From the NCBI GenBank assembly GCA_008711295.1, contig VUYV01000044.1, forward strand, positions 1,489,235 to 1,553,234: a stretch of 64,000 nt of DNA, written 5' to 3'. Positions 11,516 through 26,105 of this stretch are shown here, in pieces. The position numbers were made by a program, and so were the translations under genes. Source of the DNA: Anarhynchus alexandrinus. Taxonomy: Eukaryota; Chordata; Aves; Charadriiformes; Charadriidae. The notes below the pieces were generated by a model, which was given only the letters and a program-made list of their open reading frames with translations, was not told the DNA's origin and did no database searches. The number at the start of each line of letters is the position of its first letter. Position 1 is the first letter of the stretch.

Positions 11516-14500
11516 TATTTTGAGATACTACAGCCGAAAAAGTGCTGCATAAACATAGACTAGTATCTTTATTCTTAATGCACTTCAAAGCAAAACTTTC
11601 TTCTTCTCTACGTAAAATAGCCTGAGACTTTTCTTTCCACTGGGTTAAGCTGGTTTTTGATACCATGCTGCCCCAGCAGCTCACCCAGAACCACATTAAA
11701 AGAGAACTGATGTCATGCAGCCTTGCCTCCAAACACACACCACCTGGATATAGCAACTGCTGCCACTGCAATTTAATTCTTGCTTGCTGGTTGCGAATTT
11801 CAGTTCCTCTGGTTGTGTGCTGTAAAAGTTTTGATTCATACTTTACTTTACAAATATTGTGCCTTTTCTTGTACAACTACTTAAGAAAGATGCACCTATT
11901 GTGCAAAAGGATCTCTTATGACACATGCATATATACTGCATACACAGTATAACAGCCAAAACCAATCAAGAGGCTGGCTGTTCTTTCTAGCTTGATTTTA
12001 TGTTAAGATGCATATTAAGCTGTTTTTAAATAGGGAAGGAAACAGAGGTCAGAGTGAAATTCCCAGATGTACCTTGCTGTTCATGATGTTTATATTATAT
12101 GCACAGAAAATGCTGATACTGCAAGGTGATAGGCACCTGCTAGAACAGGCTGAGCTTTCCCAGGTTCTCCTGGCTTCAGCACCCCACAGGATAAAGTTCA
12201 TAGAGATAGCAGAATCCTCAAAAGGTGTCCTAATAGACATAACGGAAAACAGAATTATCATCCCAAGTAATCTTTCTCTTTTCCTCTGCTACTAAATATA
12301 ACTGCAGAAAACTTCCAGCACCCTTCACCAACAAATCCACCAATAAAGCAAAGTTTCATCATCTTGATCTGTTCACCATGTCAGAATCAAGATGCAGCTG
12401 AGTACATTAAATATTTAAAGAAAGAGAAGCTTGAGAGTTGAAAAAAAGAGGAAAACATGCATTTCTTCAGGGAATGTTTTGCTTATGGAGTACAGTAAGA
12501 AAGCTTTGCCCCATTTGGCAAACATACAAAAAACCCAAACCCAACCAACAACAAAAAACAAAACAAAGTAATAAAAACTGTGCACAATTTTTAATTTATA
12601 ACAATGGGAACTGCCCACAGCTGATTTTTTCATAGAACCATCATAGTTGGTGAATAATGAAAGACTGATGATGTAATATGTCTGCAGTGGCCTGCTCTAA
12701 TTCCAGAAGTACTGATTTGTCCTTCTTTCTGACTTCTTCCATTCATCTAGAACCAATACTCTTTCCAATCGCATTTAGTTCAAAGCACTTGACTATACAT
12801 TAACTTTATTGGTCCATTTTTGTTTCTGAACACTTTTTGCTCTTGCTCCCTAACTTTTAAGTGCAATTACTCTGGCAAACACTACTTGTAACTGCTGAAC
12901 AGAGAAGGACGAGTGCAGAGAAGTGAAAAAATGTGTGCAGTAAGATTATCTGTCCTTGTGCAACGGCTTTGCAATCCACTGCAAGGGAAGACAATGGTAA
13001 GCCAAGAATGTGGGTGCAATGTGAAGGCCAGAGGACTAAATTCAGCAGAACTCTAGAAATTCAGTGGTGCCGAAGCTGAAGATCTGACTCAGTAAAAAGC
13101 CCAGCAAAACAGATACTGCAACACTAAATGCACTGGATTTTGTGTGCCCTGTACCATTTAATGACTAAGTTAAAAACTCCAGTGGTACTTTTGTCTTGTA
13201 TAAATAACTTCATTGGTAAATCTCACTTTCCAACTACACTTCCCCAAATATCATCTTTGGTCCATATAGCCTGAAAATCATTACTTATTTACCGACCAGT
13301 TTTCAGAATGTGTTCTCCTCACATGTGAAAAAACCCCACTTGTGCCAATGCAAAGCAGGAGACATATATTTGCAACAGAAACATAGTTTCACACGTAAAG
13401 TTTGAAGAGTTGACAAAGGAGCCAAACTCTGGGAAAAGTGTCTTCCCAATACCCATCTCTCCCTTTCCTGTCAAGGGATCACGCCTCTGACAACTGAATG
13501 CTCACAGCAAACACACTTCTGCAGCCCTCTTTGGAAATCTTCCCCCGCTGTTCTTCCCTTATTCTGTGTCTTGTCAACACCCTCTCCTCACAAACAGCTG
13601 CATCCCATCTGAGCTGGTTTCTGAGCACAGTGTCAGTAACACAACAGAGACAGAACCACCAGCACCCAGAGGGATACAAGCTAAAAAGTTACACGCAAGT
13701 GTCCAGTGATTATCATTTGAAGCCTTTGATTTTCCACAATAAAAAGGGAAGCACATAAAACAGAAATGAGCAAGCGGCACTTCATGTGAAGGACCAAAGT
13801 GCTTTCAGTCTATGATATCTCAGCTCACAACTGTTAGTAATGACACTCAGAATTAGGTAATTAACATCCAGTTCCCTTTCACACTGTCCTAAAGTAGTCC
13901 CCACTCATTCAAACTGTATTTGCTTTCTGTCTCCTCCTCCACAGATCAAGAAAATAGAAGACCTCAAGTAATGATGACAACAAAGTCAGTAATGACAAAA
14001 ATCTAAGAAAGGCTGGCAAAATGTATTTCCAACACTTCTGGCCTGGCACCTAGAACTTTCACACAGTAACAAAGCATCGGACATAAACCCATCTGCACCA
14101 GCTACCAACAAAGAAAAGCTAGCACTGGGTCTGGTTGCCAGCTCTGCCACAGGCATCACTGTTGTACCAGAGCCCTATTTCAGCAAGATGTGCCACAGCC
14201 TGGGATGGGACCTCAGGCTGTACCTATACTCGTAAGCTAACTGTGCCAGGACATGGGCCTGAGCCTTGCAATTCTGTTAGAAAACTGTTAGAATATTTCC
14301 TGGCACCCTTTGGCCCAGGCCTACTACCATTGTCCTAAACAATTCTCAGGCATTGTGCCAGAGTTAGGATGGGCCAAGGACCATTCCCAGTAGGCAGTCT
14401 GAATGCAGCCATCCTACTTTGAGACTCCAAGAGTTCAGTCGTACAAGACAAGACCAGATGCCAGCGAATAAAGCCTGGCACTGTTTTGTTTACTACATTT

Positions 14501-17500
14501 GTAGTCTAAATCTCTTGCTTAGCAATACAGGGCATTAACCACTGATCAGATCTAATGAGAGAGATAAACTTTTGCCTCCATGCCTTCTCCTCTGTGACCT
14601 ACATATTAAATAGCACACAGCCCACTCATATATACCTACATTAGGCTTGTCCATTGTTCCCACAACAACCTGGATTCTGTTTAAGAATCAGGTTTCAGAG
14701 TCCGAAACATTTTACCAGGTCAAAAGTTTTACAGCCTTCTGTTATTGCCCCTTCAAACAAAATGAAAGGGGCTTCTTTAGCTACCTAGTGATGAGGTTAA
14801 CAGCAAACAGCTCCCTGTGAGGTGACGAATTCAAAGCAGTTGTCAGATTCAACAGAAAGTCCCATGGGACCAGAGACTTTACTGTGCAGCTAAAACCCAC
14901 CCACCTATTTGAGATAAGAACTCACTAAAATGCAAATTCTTATCAGGATTCTGTGCCCCAAAGCAGGGCCCTCCACCAGTGACATAGGACACTTTGAATA
15001 TCAGGGAACTCCTCTTGTCAGCTTTCTCAGCCTCCAAAATAATCCCCGAATGCAACCTATTACGTTTTCCTCTCTTTCCTGACATGTATTTCCCTCATGT
15101 ATCCTATGGCGGGTTGGTCCAAGTTACTCAAACCACACTAGGATGCCAGAAGCGTGAGCAGGCAAAACTTCCAAGACAAAAGCGTTATCACTGATTTACT
15201 GTAGATAAGCAAATGTATAAGATGTGGGTGATGTTATTAGGCTTTTTCAAATCTAAGGCCATTCTATCATATAAGAAGGTAGTTAATATCTGACAGCCAT
15301 CCAGTAAAATGAGTCTCACAGGGCGAAAGGTGTTTCTTAATAGATTGCTCAGATCACAAAGACAAGCATCACTCCTTGGTGGCAACCTCAGCAGTCAGGT
15401 CACCAGTTGCAAAGGACTGTGCTAGCCTCTCTCTTTAAAAGTGGTCCACTCAAGGAAGGGGTGAGCAGTGTGACCTTTCAGTGATCAATACTTGCTCATT
15501 CTGACATACTAGGGCAAGACAAATTAGCAGAAAGAACATGGGTTTGGTATCACTGGTAGTGACACTGGTTCACAATTAAACCAGCACCCTCATTTGTGCA
15601 AGTCAAACTCCTAGCCTAATCACATCAGGCTTCACACACAAAACATACATCCAAGCGCTTCCTAATATGTGCTTGAAGGAGCCCTGAAAATGTTGACCCT
15701 AACTTTTTGACAGTGGCAACTAAACAACTAACAAATCCACAGGGAATATATATATCCCCTGCATATTAGACCATTTGCTCCCAAACCTGGAAGTGTACTA
15801 CTGGGCCAACTAAACAATGACTAGTCTGCAAAGATTTTTAATGACTAAAAGACAGTGCTTGTAAAAAACAAAAAGTGTCCTCATTTTACATAAGCTAAGT
15901 GTTTTGGGAACCAAATTAACCTGTTGGCACAGGAACCAACCACATGCAAAACCAGAAGTACACAATGAAAGTCAGATTGAGAATGGTCACAAAATTTACT
16001 CCATGAGTCATGAGACATCAGATGAGTTGCAGTAAGGTATTATTTGTATGGCTGATATGCTTCCATAAAAAATAATTATAGCAATGACAATAGCAGAGGG
16101 ATTGACTCAATATTCTTACATTAACATAAATGTTCCTTTAACTCAGTTCCACAGTCCCATCATCTGAGTAACCACCCTAATCTTTCAATAATCAAATTGT
16201 AGAAATCTATTACCCTCTTCGCAACTCAAAGATATATGACATAAAATTGCAGCTGTTTCTGGAACTGTAGGAAGTCGCATTGCTGCCAGGTTTTGACAAG
16301 TCCTTGTGCTACTAGCACTGGGTGAAAAAGCAGGTGGGTTTTCATACACAAGTGTCATGATGCCCAGAATAATCAATACCTGTCTTTCTTGACACTAGGT
16401 TTCAGGGGGCCTATCAGAGCTCCCATTCAGCTTTGGGCAATCACTATCTCATGGCTTGACATATGGCTATCAGCTGTGTAAGCAATGAGTTATTCTTCTA
16501 AGGAGGAGGGCTCATTAGGAAGAGTGAAGGAACTGTTTTCTCACCACAGAGCTGTTTTCTCTTACTCTGGTCTTGAGATCTGCAGTTCAAAGGGAGCTGA
16601 GGCCTCTTCAGACAAGTGGCTTCTACAGAAGGGTGAAGGAGAGTGTATATGCAGGAGTCAGGCATTTTAGTCCAGATAACCAACCTGCGGTTCTCCCCCA
16701 GTACAGATCTACTGCAGTTCTGAATGTCCGCTACCGCTTGTCTCAATCATATATGCAGAAGGCATTGTTAAAGCTTTAATCAGGCTTGGCAAGGCAATCA
16801 AGCAGGAATCTTCATCTGCAGTAATATTTAAATCCAAGACTTTGCTCAGGTCTTAGGCATGCTGTTGGTGCAACCCCCAATCCAAGCCTCAGTTTGTCAT
16901 CCAGCAGGGAAAAATAGTAAAAGGTAGCATTCAGACTCTGTATGAGAGACGGCTTTGCATGAATTGCATTGCTCCACAATGAAGTCTCTGTAGCTAATTG
17001 AGAAGTGACATTGTTGCATATTTAAAATCTTTTTCTTGCCTCTAGCTGTTAAAGGCTGAGAATGCTGCAGTAATTCCCACTGCTAAATGTGAACTCTTCA
17101 AAATAGATAAGAAACATGATAAGATAGTGATGCTTCCAGTCCCTCCTTCAAAGAGACAGGACTAGTTGCTTCAACACAAGTTGAAAACAGAATGCAAAAT
17201 ATTGAGACAGAAGTGGAGACAAGAAGGGGGGCAGGGAAGGAATGGATTGAAGCCACCCCAACAGAGGAAATAACAGCCACCCTATGCTACAAGTTCAACC
17301 CTACTTTTTCTGACCCTAATTCAAACAGCCTTCACGCACTCTGAAACAGTATCACCTTTGATTGCACTAACCAAGGGATCATCTGTCAATTCAGAGCATT
17401 TAATGGAAATACTGCTGTGGAAATATGGATTAAGTATCCCCCCACCATACAAAGACAATGGTAATAAGCAGGAACATTAGTGAACTACAGATGTTTTTAC

Positions 17501-18834
17501 GTGATCTAAAACACAAAACAAAAGAGCCTGGCTGAAATGCGACTGCAAAGAAACCTTGCCAGGTAGTCAGAGGAACTGAGAGATACAAACATTCAGAACA
17601 ATATCAAAGATTTGATCCACATCATGGCAATTGTTATTTGCAAATGAAAAAAAAATCACATGCCAGATGAGTCCACATAAATATATTTCTATTTCCTAAT
17701 TTCAAGAGTATCTCGAAAAAGACATGAAATGCAGATCTTTGCCACAGGAAAGGCCTGGTCCAACAAGATCCAAGAGGTCAAATAAGGTTTCTGCAAAGCT
17801 TTGTCATTAAATCCCCATTTCATGCAAGAAAACTGATGGTAGTCTTTGCAGATAATGAAGGCCTAGGAGGTAAGCAGGTATATGTGGGTCAGCAGTTCTC
17901 TCCCTGGTGGTGACCAGTATAGACTGCCATTGAACAGTGACTTCAAGCATCACCAAAGTCAAAACATACAGTACCATTTTCATCCTAAAAACACACTACA
18001 ACTGTGCAAGGCCTTTACCAAGAAAACATCCATTGCAGGCTGAGAATCCATTTGAGGCTGGAAACAAAAACAAGAGAAAAGGGATTCTGCAGCTGGAAAA
18101 AAAAAAGTGGGAAATTCACACATAGTCCCTTATATTTTCTTGCAAGTGCCTGAAGGAAACAATAGTCAACCAACAGAAATAAGTAATTTCTTGAAAGCTT
18201 CATCTGTCATAGGCTCATCTGGATGCCTGTAGGCAGACATGGCGCTGGGGAGATCCTGCTTTTTCAAGCCTTAGATACCCTCTCAGAGTGGGATGCCTCT
18301 GGGAGTGCCAGGATCTGAACATTGGAAAGCTGGCTTGAAAATACATCACTCTCTTCCCCTTAAGGAGAGTTCAGTGTTGCCATTCCACGGTACATCCCAG
18401 AAGTCTAAATATTAGACTGCTCCCATAAATCCTCCATGCAGACACCTAGTCACAGTCACTGGTATAAGTAATGAGTTGTTCCTCAGATAAACCTTTCTTA
18501 AGGCTCCTGTACTACAGTAATACTCCTGTAAAACATACAAAAAATAAGAAGTAATCCCTTCCCTCACTCAGTACTGCTGAAGCCTTGGGAGTGTCTTGTG
18601 CCTGCATTTTGGACACTAGAGTTCAAGAAACATATAGATTAGAGAACTCAGACAATAGCACAGGAATTATCAGAGGTAAAATTAAATAGTTTTTGAGGAA
18701 AAAAAAAAGTTAAATAATTTGACAATTTAGTCTACTCTGAAATGAAATGTAAAAACATCCATGAAATACTTGAGGGATTGATGCAAAGAGAAAGAGATCA
18801 CGTCTGTGCTTACTGCAAAGAAAAGATTAGACAT
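11516..18834. other. Intronic sequence without recognised elements
   Basis: Ordinary AT-rich intronic DNA with chance open frames on both strands (the longest, on the minus strand at 11493-11876, overlaps the MIR and has no domain). No RNA gene or exon seen. Confidence 0.5.
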
Positions 18835-19082
18835 GATAGGCATTAGGAAAACATTTCTAATAATGACATTTAAACACCAGGATAAACCATCAGAAATGAC
18901 CCTCCTTTCAGATGAGAACATGATGGGATGGTTTGGCAAGATCGTCTCCTGTCAGTGTGTAAGAGGCATTTGGACAATGCCCCTAATAACATACTTTAAT
19001 TTGGTCAGCCCTGAATTAGTCAGGCAGTTGGACTAGATGATTGTTGTAGGTCCCTTCCAACTGATATAGTCTATTCTATTCT
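18835..19082 (+). mobile_element. Old CR1 LINE 3' region
   Basis: The 3' half is clear: AATTTGGTCAGCCCTGAATT, then AGTCAGGCAGTTGGACTAGA, then TGATTGTTGTAGGTCCCTTC, then CAACTGATATAGTCTATTCT ATTCTA, the tail type of CR1 subfamilies ending in TTCTATTCTA. Upstream, 'GGCATTAGGAAAACATTTCT' resembles the CR1 'ggcagtaggaagaatttctt' stretch. The left boundary is uncertain. It is antisense to PREX1. Confidence 0.85.
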
Positions 19083-22000
19083 AAACGAAGACATGTGTGG
19101 AGCAACTCACTCAAATTATTTCTGCTGTCTGTGATGCTTGTTTCACTTTTTGATCCACGTGCTGTTTCCTACCAAAGCCCAGGGTCTCTGTTCTTCCCTT
19201 ACACTCACTCAAGCTCCCAGACTGCTATTGCGAGTGAGTTTTGTTGCAGAGGCACCAGCGTGGCGCTGGGAAAGCACAGGGCAGCCAACCTCTCCCTCGC
19301 CCCCCAAAGATCATGACACATGTTCAGACAACAACTGGCATCCCTGAAGTGAGAGGGAGGGACAAATGGCAAAAGGGCTGATTGATGCTATCACTGCAAT
19401 TGAGAGGAAGGGGAAAAACAGAGCCAGAGTCAGGTCAAACACCTCATTCTGAAGGATGTAACGAGACCAAAGTAGGTCTGAGAGATAAAGCATAGCAAGG
19501 GTCAGATAGATGCACACCAAGCTGCAACGCACTAAAGGAAGCAAAGAGAAAGGAGTTTTAATTCTCACCTGAGTGGAGGTAAACTGGTGAATCTACATAG
19601 GGGATTTATTGACATTTTCTCATTGTGGGGATTCTGCAAGAGTGCAAAAAGAACTAAACAGCTTTGTACAAATGAAAAATCTGCTTTACTCCTAAATACC
19701 TTTGATTTGTAAAGCTTCATGGCAAAAGGTATGACTGGTCACGCAATTTTCCAAGTGAAAAATTAAGCTCAGACATGCATCTCGGAGCAGAAGAGAATCT
19801 GGGAATTCTGTATCTTCCATCCCTGCTCTTAGACCCATGGCTCGTAAACTGGGCTCTGCAGACCACCGGCTCAGATGAATAAATATTTTCAGAGCTTTCT
19901 CTTTGCTTTGTTTTGCTTTTCTGTTTTTCACTTCTGCTTCACTTTCTACATCCAGCCTGTTTTCTTCATATTCTCTCTTTGTATCCAGAGCAAAAGAACC
20001 TTTTAATCTGTTTGCACTTCAGCCTTTAGCAGCTAATTTTGCACTACACTTACTCTGAATAGAATACTAGCAGAATTGCCAGCCCCAAATATTCAAGAGT
20101 CATAACACTAAAAACTCATGAGCATTTATGTTTTGCTGTTGTATCTTCAAACTTTGCTTTACAACCAGAAGGGCTACAAACATGCCATTTAAAATGAAAG
20201 CTGTGATCTCCCTCAAGATCAAGGAACTGGGCTTTCAAGAAAAATGTCCATGTTGTTAAGATTCAGCAGTAGAAAATCCTGATCATTTGCAATTATAACA
20301 ACTGGCTATGGGTAAATGCATGGGACTAATTGACTGAAACAACACAACAGCAAAGCTAATTCAGATTACTTCCAAACAAATTTCCTTTTCCATCTCCTTC
20401 CTCTCTCCAACTGCTCTTTCAGCTGTCTCATAATAAGAGCAACATTACCCAAACTATAGGGTTCACCTTTCAGAATCAAGAGTTTATCTGTATCTACTGA
20501 GGGTGACACAGGCAGAGAACAGGGTAGGACAGGAAACCACACCTTACAGCTGAGACAAATGGTCTATTTGCTACTCTATCTGAGCACCAGAGCCCTAATC
20601 TTGGATGCAAACAAGATTGTGAAATATGAAGAGGAAAAAAAAAAAAGGCCTGTGATGCTTATCATATTTCAAGATGGGTGGAGTGCAAAATCCAGAGATA
20701 CTAGATCAATTACAACTACAAAGCAAGCAAGAAAAGGGAGCATAACATAAATATTTTGAGTCTGTAGGATGTGGGTTAATTTATCTGATGGCACGTGTCC
20801 TAACGTAACATATTTACACAATTGATAAGATGGAAAAAGACTTCTAGTCTTCATATAAAAATGAAGGATGGCATAATATTAAAACCTAAAAATAGTCCTT
20901 TTACAACTACTTATCCAACTTGATACCTGTCTGAGAAGGACAGTTCAACTTTCATACCATTTTCATGCCTGCACAGAACACATAGCAATTGCTCAAGCTA
21001 AAAGTACATCCTGTCATTCTGACATTAAAATTTACAAGTTGGTGGTTTGTCTTTGGAAAGATGAAAGAGCTGTATTTATATACAATGTGGAGAACAATTT
21101 GGCTTTATATACTTGCAATTACCTGACTAAGTTGTGGGAGCTGCATGTGCAGATTAGAGCAAAGTGTTCAGTGAAATTAAAGGATGGCAAAAAAAGAAAA
21201 GTGTATGCAACAAAATACCTACCTTTGCAATGTAGTGTATTGGATAATTACTGTCATTACACTTTCACATGCAATTCATATGATTATATCTACAAACTGG
21301 TAAACCAAACCTTTAAATACTGACATCTAACTGTTGCGTACCCACTATTCAATCTATTTTCAGAATGATGGTCAATGAGAATGTCTGAAATTGCTAAGGG
21401 CTTCTGTGACTTGTTACCTGAAAGCTGGTCTTCAATTACTGCAATACTAGTATCACAGATTTGACTGGGATTCTGTGGAATGACTGCGCGGCACTTAAAC
21501 CACAACCTTTCTTTTCTCAATGAATTGTCTGTGACTTTTACATATAGATTGACAACACAGGCAAGAACAGACACCTAGAGAAGGGGTAAGCTTAAGGGCT
21601 GCAATGTATGGACACTGCACTGCAGTACCCAAAGACCCTGCTGTCACCCACACATTAATGTGCAAGACTGCATGCTACCAGAAAGATACTTTGATATTTA
21701 GCCAACCGGTCACTCAAATTAAGTTATCACCTGGTTTAATTTTGTCACATAAGAAATAAATATTTCTAAGATCACATATAAAATGTAAACATTTCTGCAT
21801 ACGTTGCAGAGTTAAAGAGGCCAAAGGCAGGCAAAGGCTTAATTGAATCTTGAAGCCTGGAGACTGAAAATCCTTATGGTTTATGATCTCACCAGAGACT
21901 TACAACAGAATTATCTGCCTTTATCTCTTTGAAGTTTATCTTACTCCATCAGTAACTTTTAGTAGAGTTCCATTAGCTTCTGACAATTTTCCACTTTGCT

Positions 22001-25000
22001 TCTTATTTCATCAGTAGTTCTTTAATGACATTGGCAGCAGTACGTTTTCATCCATTCCCTGTAGTTCTCCTTGCTGCTTAAAAGCTCTGGCTGTGTAATG
22101 AACCCTTATTAGTAAATTTATTAACATAACCGCAGTATCATCTATTAATACTTCTGATTTACACAGCATTTCTTCAAGGACGATTCTGTATTTTGCAACA
22201 TGATACCTGACTAACAAAAAGGCAGATAAAACGGGACACAATACAGCATGTGCGTATTCATAATTAAATCAATAACTTCAGATCATCAGCTGTGAGCTGG
22301 TAGAAAAGTTTGCCCTCTCTCAGCATGGTAACTCCTCGCTTTGAGGCTTAATCTAGGAAAAGTAAGACTGTCAAAATCATGATACGCATGTGAGTATCAT
22401 ACCTCTATTGTATTACCATTTAATATAAAATCCAGACTCTGTTTAAAAAAAAAATAAATAGCTATATCCCTTGGAATCAATCATCTTGTCTTGTGAGATC
22501 TGGAACAAACCACAGAGAAGAGCTACTGGGTTTTGTTCACAGTTCTGATACATAATACTGTAACACGACCTATGAACAGGAGGACCAGAAACTGAACAGG
22601 AGCAAAACTAACTAGGAACACCTTCCTGTGTCCAAAATTCAATGGGCTAAAAATGTTACAAACAACATACGCAGTAAAAAATTAACTGTATGTATTAAAT
22701 CTAACAGACTGAATAGCCTAACTCAGCTGTAATGGCATGGGACATCTAAGTTAAATTTGCAGATACAGCTCCTTTTGTCAGAATTACTTGAGGTATGAAA
22801 CATAACAGATTCTAGAGACTAAATTTTATTTAAACAGCTAAACAACTGGAGCATTTTTATTAAATGAGTATGAAACTCAGCAAAGAGTTCGCATGGTGAC
22901 TAACACAATTTTTATTGTGAGAAAAAAGAACTCCATGTTCTATAACATTAATAATACCTACTTTATTAGTCTATGGAAGCAAAATAAGGATCACAATCTT
23001 TTATGCAAAGCAAGGAAGGATTGAGTCCTTATGTTTATAGTGAACCTACTTCCCTGCAGCTTAGCGGGGAAAGGTGTCTAAGCATACAAAAAAAAGAAAA
23101 AGGAAACCTTTCCTTTAACATGGTCACATATTAGTCTTCTAAAAGGGACCAAAATATTCTTAATAAATCAAAGTTACATTGATGTATTTGCAAATCCATA
23201 GTATTAAATACTTGAGAGATTCTCGGACATTACCAGGGAACACAGGAAGCTGCTGCTAGCAAGCAACCTCAGCGCTGTCAATAAACCCATAGAATTTAGT
23301 TGTTTGCTTTTTAAAACATTGTTTATTGAGAATACTTAATGAGGACTAGGGCTTCAATAGTAAATATTTAACAAAGAGCGCAAATTCCATCACCTAACCT
23401 TTTTCTAAAGCACAACTGTCCCATCCTACTTAGGGAAAACTCATTCTGACAATTGAAAGACATGAGATTTAGCCTTCCTTTATTTATCAAAGCTATTAAA
23501 GTTTCTTAAGCAAAGGAACCTGTACCCCTCACATCTCTAATCTCATGTTTGACAGGAACAAGTTTCCATAAGATCTGGGAAACACTGCTGTCCTGAACAT
23601 AAGAACTGTAGTCTTTTCTCCACTACATCCAAAATTGCTTCTCCAACATGTGGAAGTATAATCAACTTCAGTACAATGCACACTATAAAAAAAAAAACTA
23701 ACAGCATCCAGCCACATTTGAGTGTTAACCAGGTGCATTACCCCAGAAAGCATAATAGTTCACATTTATTTTGCACTGGGTAAGTGCTACCCACACAGAA
23801 CATGAGATGGTAAGAAAGAGACCCATGAGCAGTGGTTCCTATACACTAACGTCAGAGCACTCAGAAAAACAAACTAAAGTGGACTTTATTTGTGAGGCCC
23901 AAGTAGATTTGAGACTACAGGATCCCAGTGCTACAGCATTACTTTTGTTAGTGTCATAAGGCAAAATTTTTGCCCTATAACTGCCTGTAATTCCAGTGAC
24001 TATATCTATGACGCTATGCTTGCATGTCATGTCAGCTGTCCAATGCGGGAGGCAGGGCAGAATTCTTTCCTTTGTGGTATCTTGTTAGAAGGTATGAACT
24101 TATGGCCATCCACCAAACTTATGCAGAAAATATTTCTCACTTCAAATTTTATTTTTAAAAATTTCATACCACTACTGCTCTTTGTACCCTCACATACTGC
24201 GGTAGAGCCTCATTCTCCTTTCCTTGGTGCTAACACCATTCAGATATCTGAATGCAGTTGTACAGAGATTCTGCCCTTAAGAACTAGGTCAATGATTGAA
24301 GAAACTGTCATTATTTAGGACAGCACGTGAACATTCAACACATGCTAAAAGTTAAGCCTGCGTGTGAATGCTGTTCCAAACCAAGGCCTAGGAGTAGGAA
24401 AGATCCTATCCCTCAGTGCTTTATTCAAACATAATTACCAAAACACAAACTCCATGGGGAGGTAAAGCTGCACTATCAGAATCAACAGCCCAAGATAATA
24501 CTACAGCCAGACTACACCTAGCAGCTAGTAACAAAGTGACTGTGAAGGATGCTGACTGTCTGCAGTGCCATCCTGAGAACACAGCCAAGTGTACTGTCAG
24601 TAGCTTCTCCTGCCGTTACCTAAGGCACATTACTCACTACTGCTCTCACGAAAACTGCCAAGTTAATGAATATAAATAAATAAGACTTGTTTTGCTTTTT
24701 AATATATGAAAATCCCATTAGTTGATGCTGTGAATGTGTTTAGCTGTAAGAACCAAAGCTAAAAATATGTGCAGCTTGAATGTGCATTCCAGCCTGCAGT
24801 TGACAAAATCTCAAATTCAGTACTTAGGACAGAGGAGTTTTCTGAGGGTTTTTTTGTTTTGTTTGGTCTGTAGGGTGGGGCACTTTTGCAACTTGCAGCT
24901 TTTTTAAGAATCTCACACTGAGGCAGAATCCCAGTTCTAAAGGACGCTAACTGGCACTTTAGTCAAAAGCTTTCTGAAATTAAAGACTCTGAGTTCAACT

Positions 25001-25690
25001 ATTTGAGAGAGAAAAGGAGGATTTAAGTAGAGACTAGTTCATAAAGCAACCACATCCTTTTCATTTATCTTTTATGCTAGACAGTTTGCCACTTGGGTGA
25101 ATCTGAAAAACACTGAAGACAAACTGATTTTAAAAAACAAACAAACAAAAGCCTTGACAGAAAGACAAGTCAAAAAGGGTCGAGGGTCTAAGCCCATTTA
25201 GATGAAATCAGGGTTTAGTACTTATCTAGCAAAACACCAGAAAGAATTTCTGCCCTGTCCAATCTTTTAGAAATCTCTGCAGAGACTTCCCTTGCTTTGA
25301 TTCTTGATCTCTGTGTGATCACATAGTTTATTCTTCTTCTTTTTTATGGCATATCTGTTATCTAGTAACTTTTACTGCAGGCTCTTCTAGTTATTTGCAG
25401 GAGTGTGGTGATATGCTGATGAATTCCACATCTAGAGCCTATATAGGAAAAAGGCAATATCCAGATGGAGTTTTACTTCTGAACTAGTCCGTGGATAATT
25501 TCAGAGGCGGGTATAATTGTCTCCACATGCACAGACACACCCGGCCCAATCACATATTTATGTTTACCATTAAAGCAAAACGTATATATAATATTTATTT
25601 AGAAATAAGAGGCAGTAAGGGTAGAGTTTCCAAGTGGGTGCAACAGTAATTTCTAAACAACAACGACAAAGGGGATGAGGCATTCTGAAA
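19083..25690. other. Intronic sequence without recognised elements
   Basis: AT-rich intron up to the CpG island. It contains A-runs (20637-20645, 22447-22455, 23689-23698) and AT-rich patches, but no transposon end or exon that I can support. Confidence 0.5.
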
Positions 25691-26105
25691 AGCAGATTCA
25701 TTTCGGGCTGTCCCTCTCACCCCCCAGCGAGGCACAGACTCCCGCCCGCTTCCCCCGGCCCAGCGGCCAGGCCACCGCCGGGATGCTCCACCGCTCCGGC
25801 AGCAGGGCTTCTCCTCGCCGCAGGAGAGAGCGCGGCTGCCGGCGGTCCCGCTCTGCCCGCGGCCGACCCACGCCGGCCCCTCGCCCATCCCGCCCCCCCG
25901 CAGCCTCCTGGGCTGAGGAAACTCCCCCTCGCCGGAGCGGGCCTGGCCCCAGGCACTTCCCACAAGTTGTGCCAAGCGCTGCCGACTCGCTCGCAGCCCC
26001 CGGCCCCCCCTCCGCGCTCCCCTCCGCGCCGCGCCGCCCGCCCAGCCCCCTACCCCGGTGCCCCTGAGGGGGCTTCCCCCGCCCGCGCCCCGCGGCGCCG
26101 CTCAC

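Larger units (their letters stand above)
1..26105 (-). other. PREX1: PREX1 intron 1 (partial; continues beyond the window's left edge)
   Basis: The splice donor at 26105-26104 (minus strand TCG|GTGAGC) opens an intron that runs leftward to the window edge, and no further PREX1 exon was recognised. The next exon should begin by encoding the DH-domain residues that follow FLQS. The interval is AT-rich and ordinary. The short open frames of 60-130 codons on both strands have no recognisable domain and no coding-like context. The intron contains CR1 and MIR pieces, a 76-bp direct repeat pair and small tandem repeats, listed separately. The extent of the intron is inferred from the exon and the absence of any downstream homologous exon. 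Confidence 0.8.

Noticed and set aside
11493..11876. 127-codon minus-strand open frame
   Set aside because: It overlaps a MIR relic, has no domain, and has no splice or promoter context.
12631..12655. CATAGAACCATCATAGTTGG, resembling a reversed CR1 terminus
   Set aside because: The downstream sequence does not follow the CR1 order.
25698..26105. Extension of the PREX1 open frame beyond residue 55
   Set aside because: Past the TCG|GTGAGC donor the frame reads Gly/Arg/Ala-rich intronic CpG-island sequence with no DH-domain similarity.
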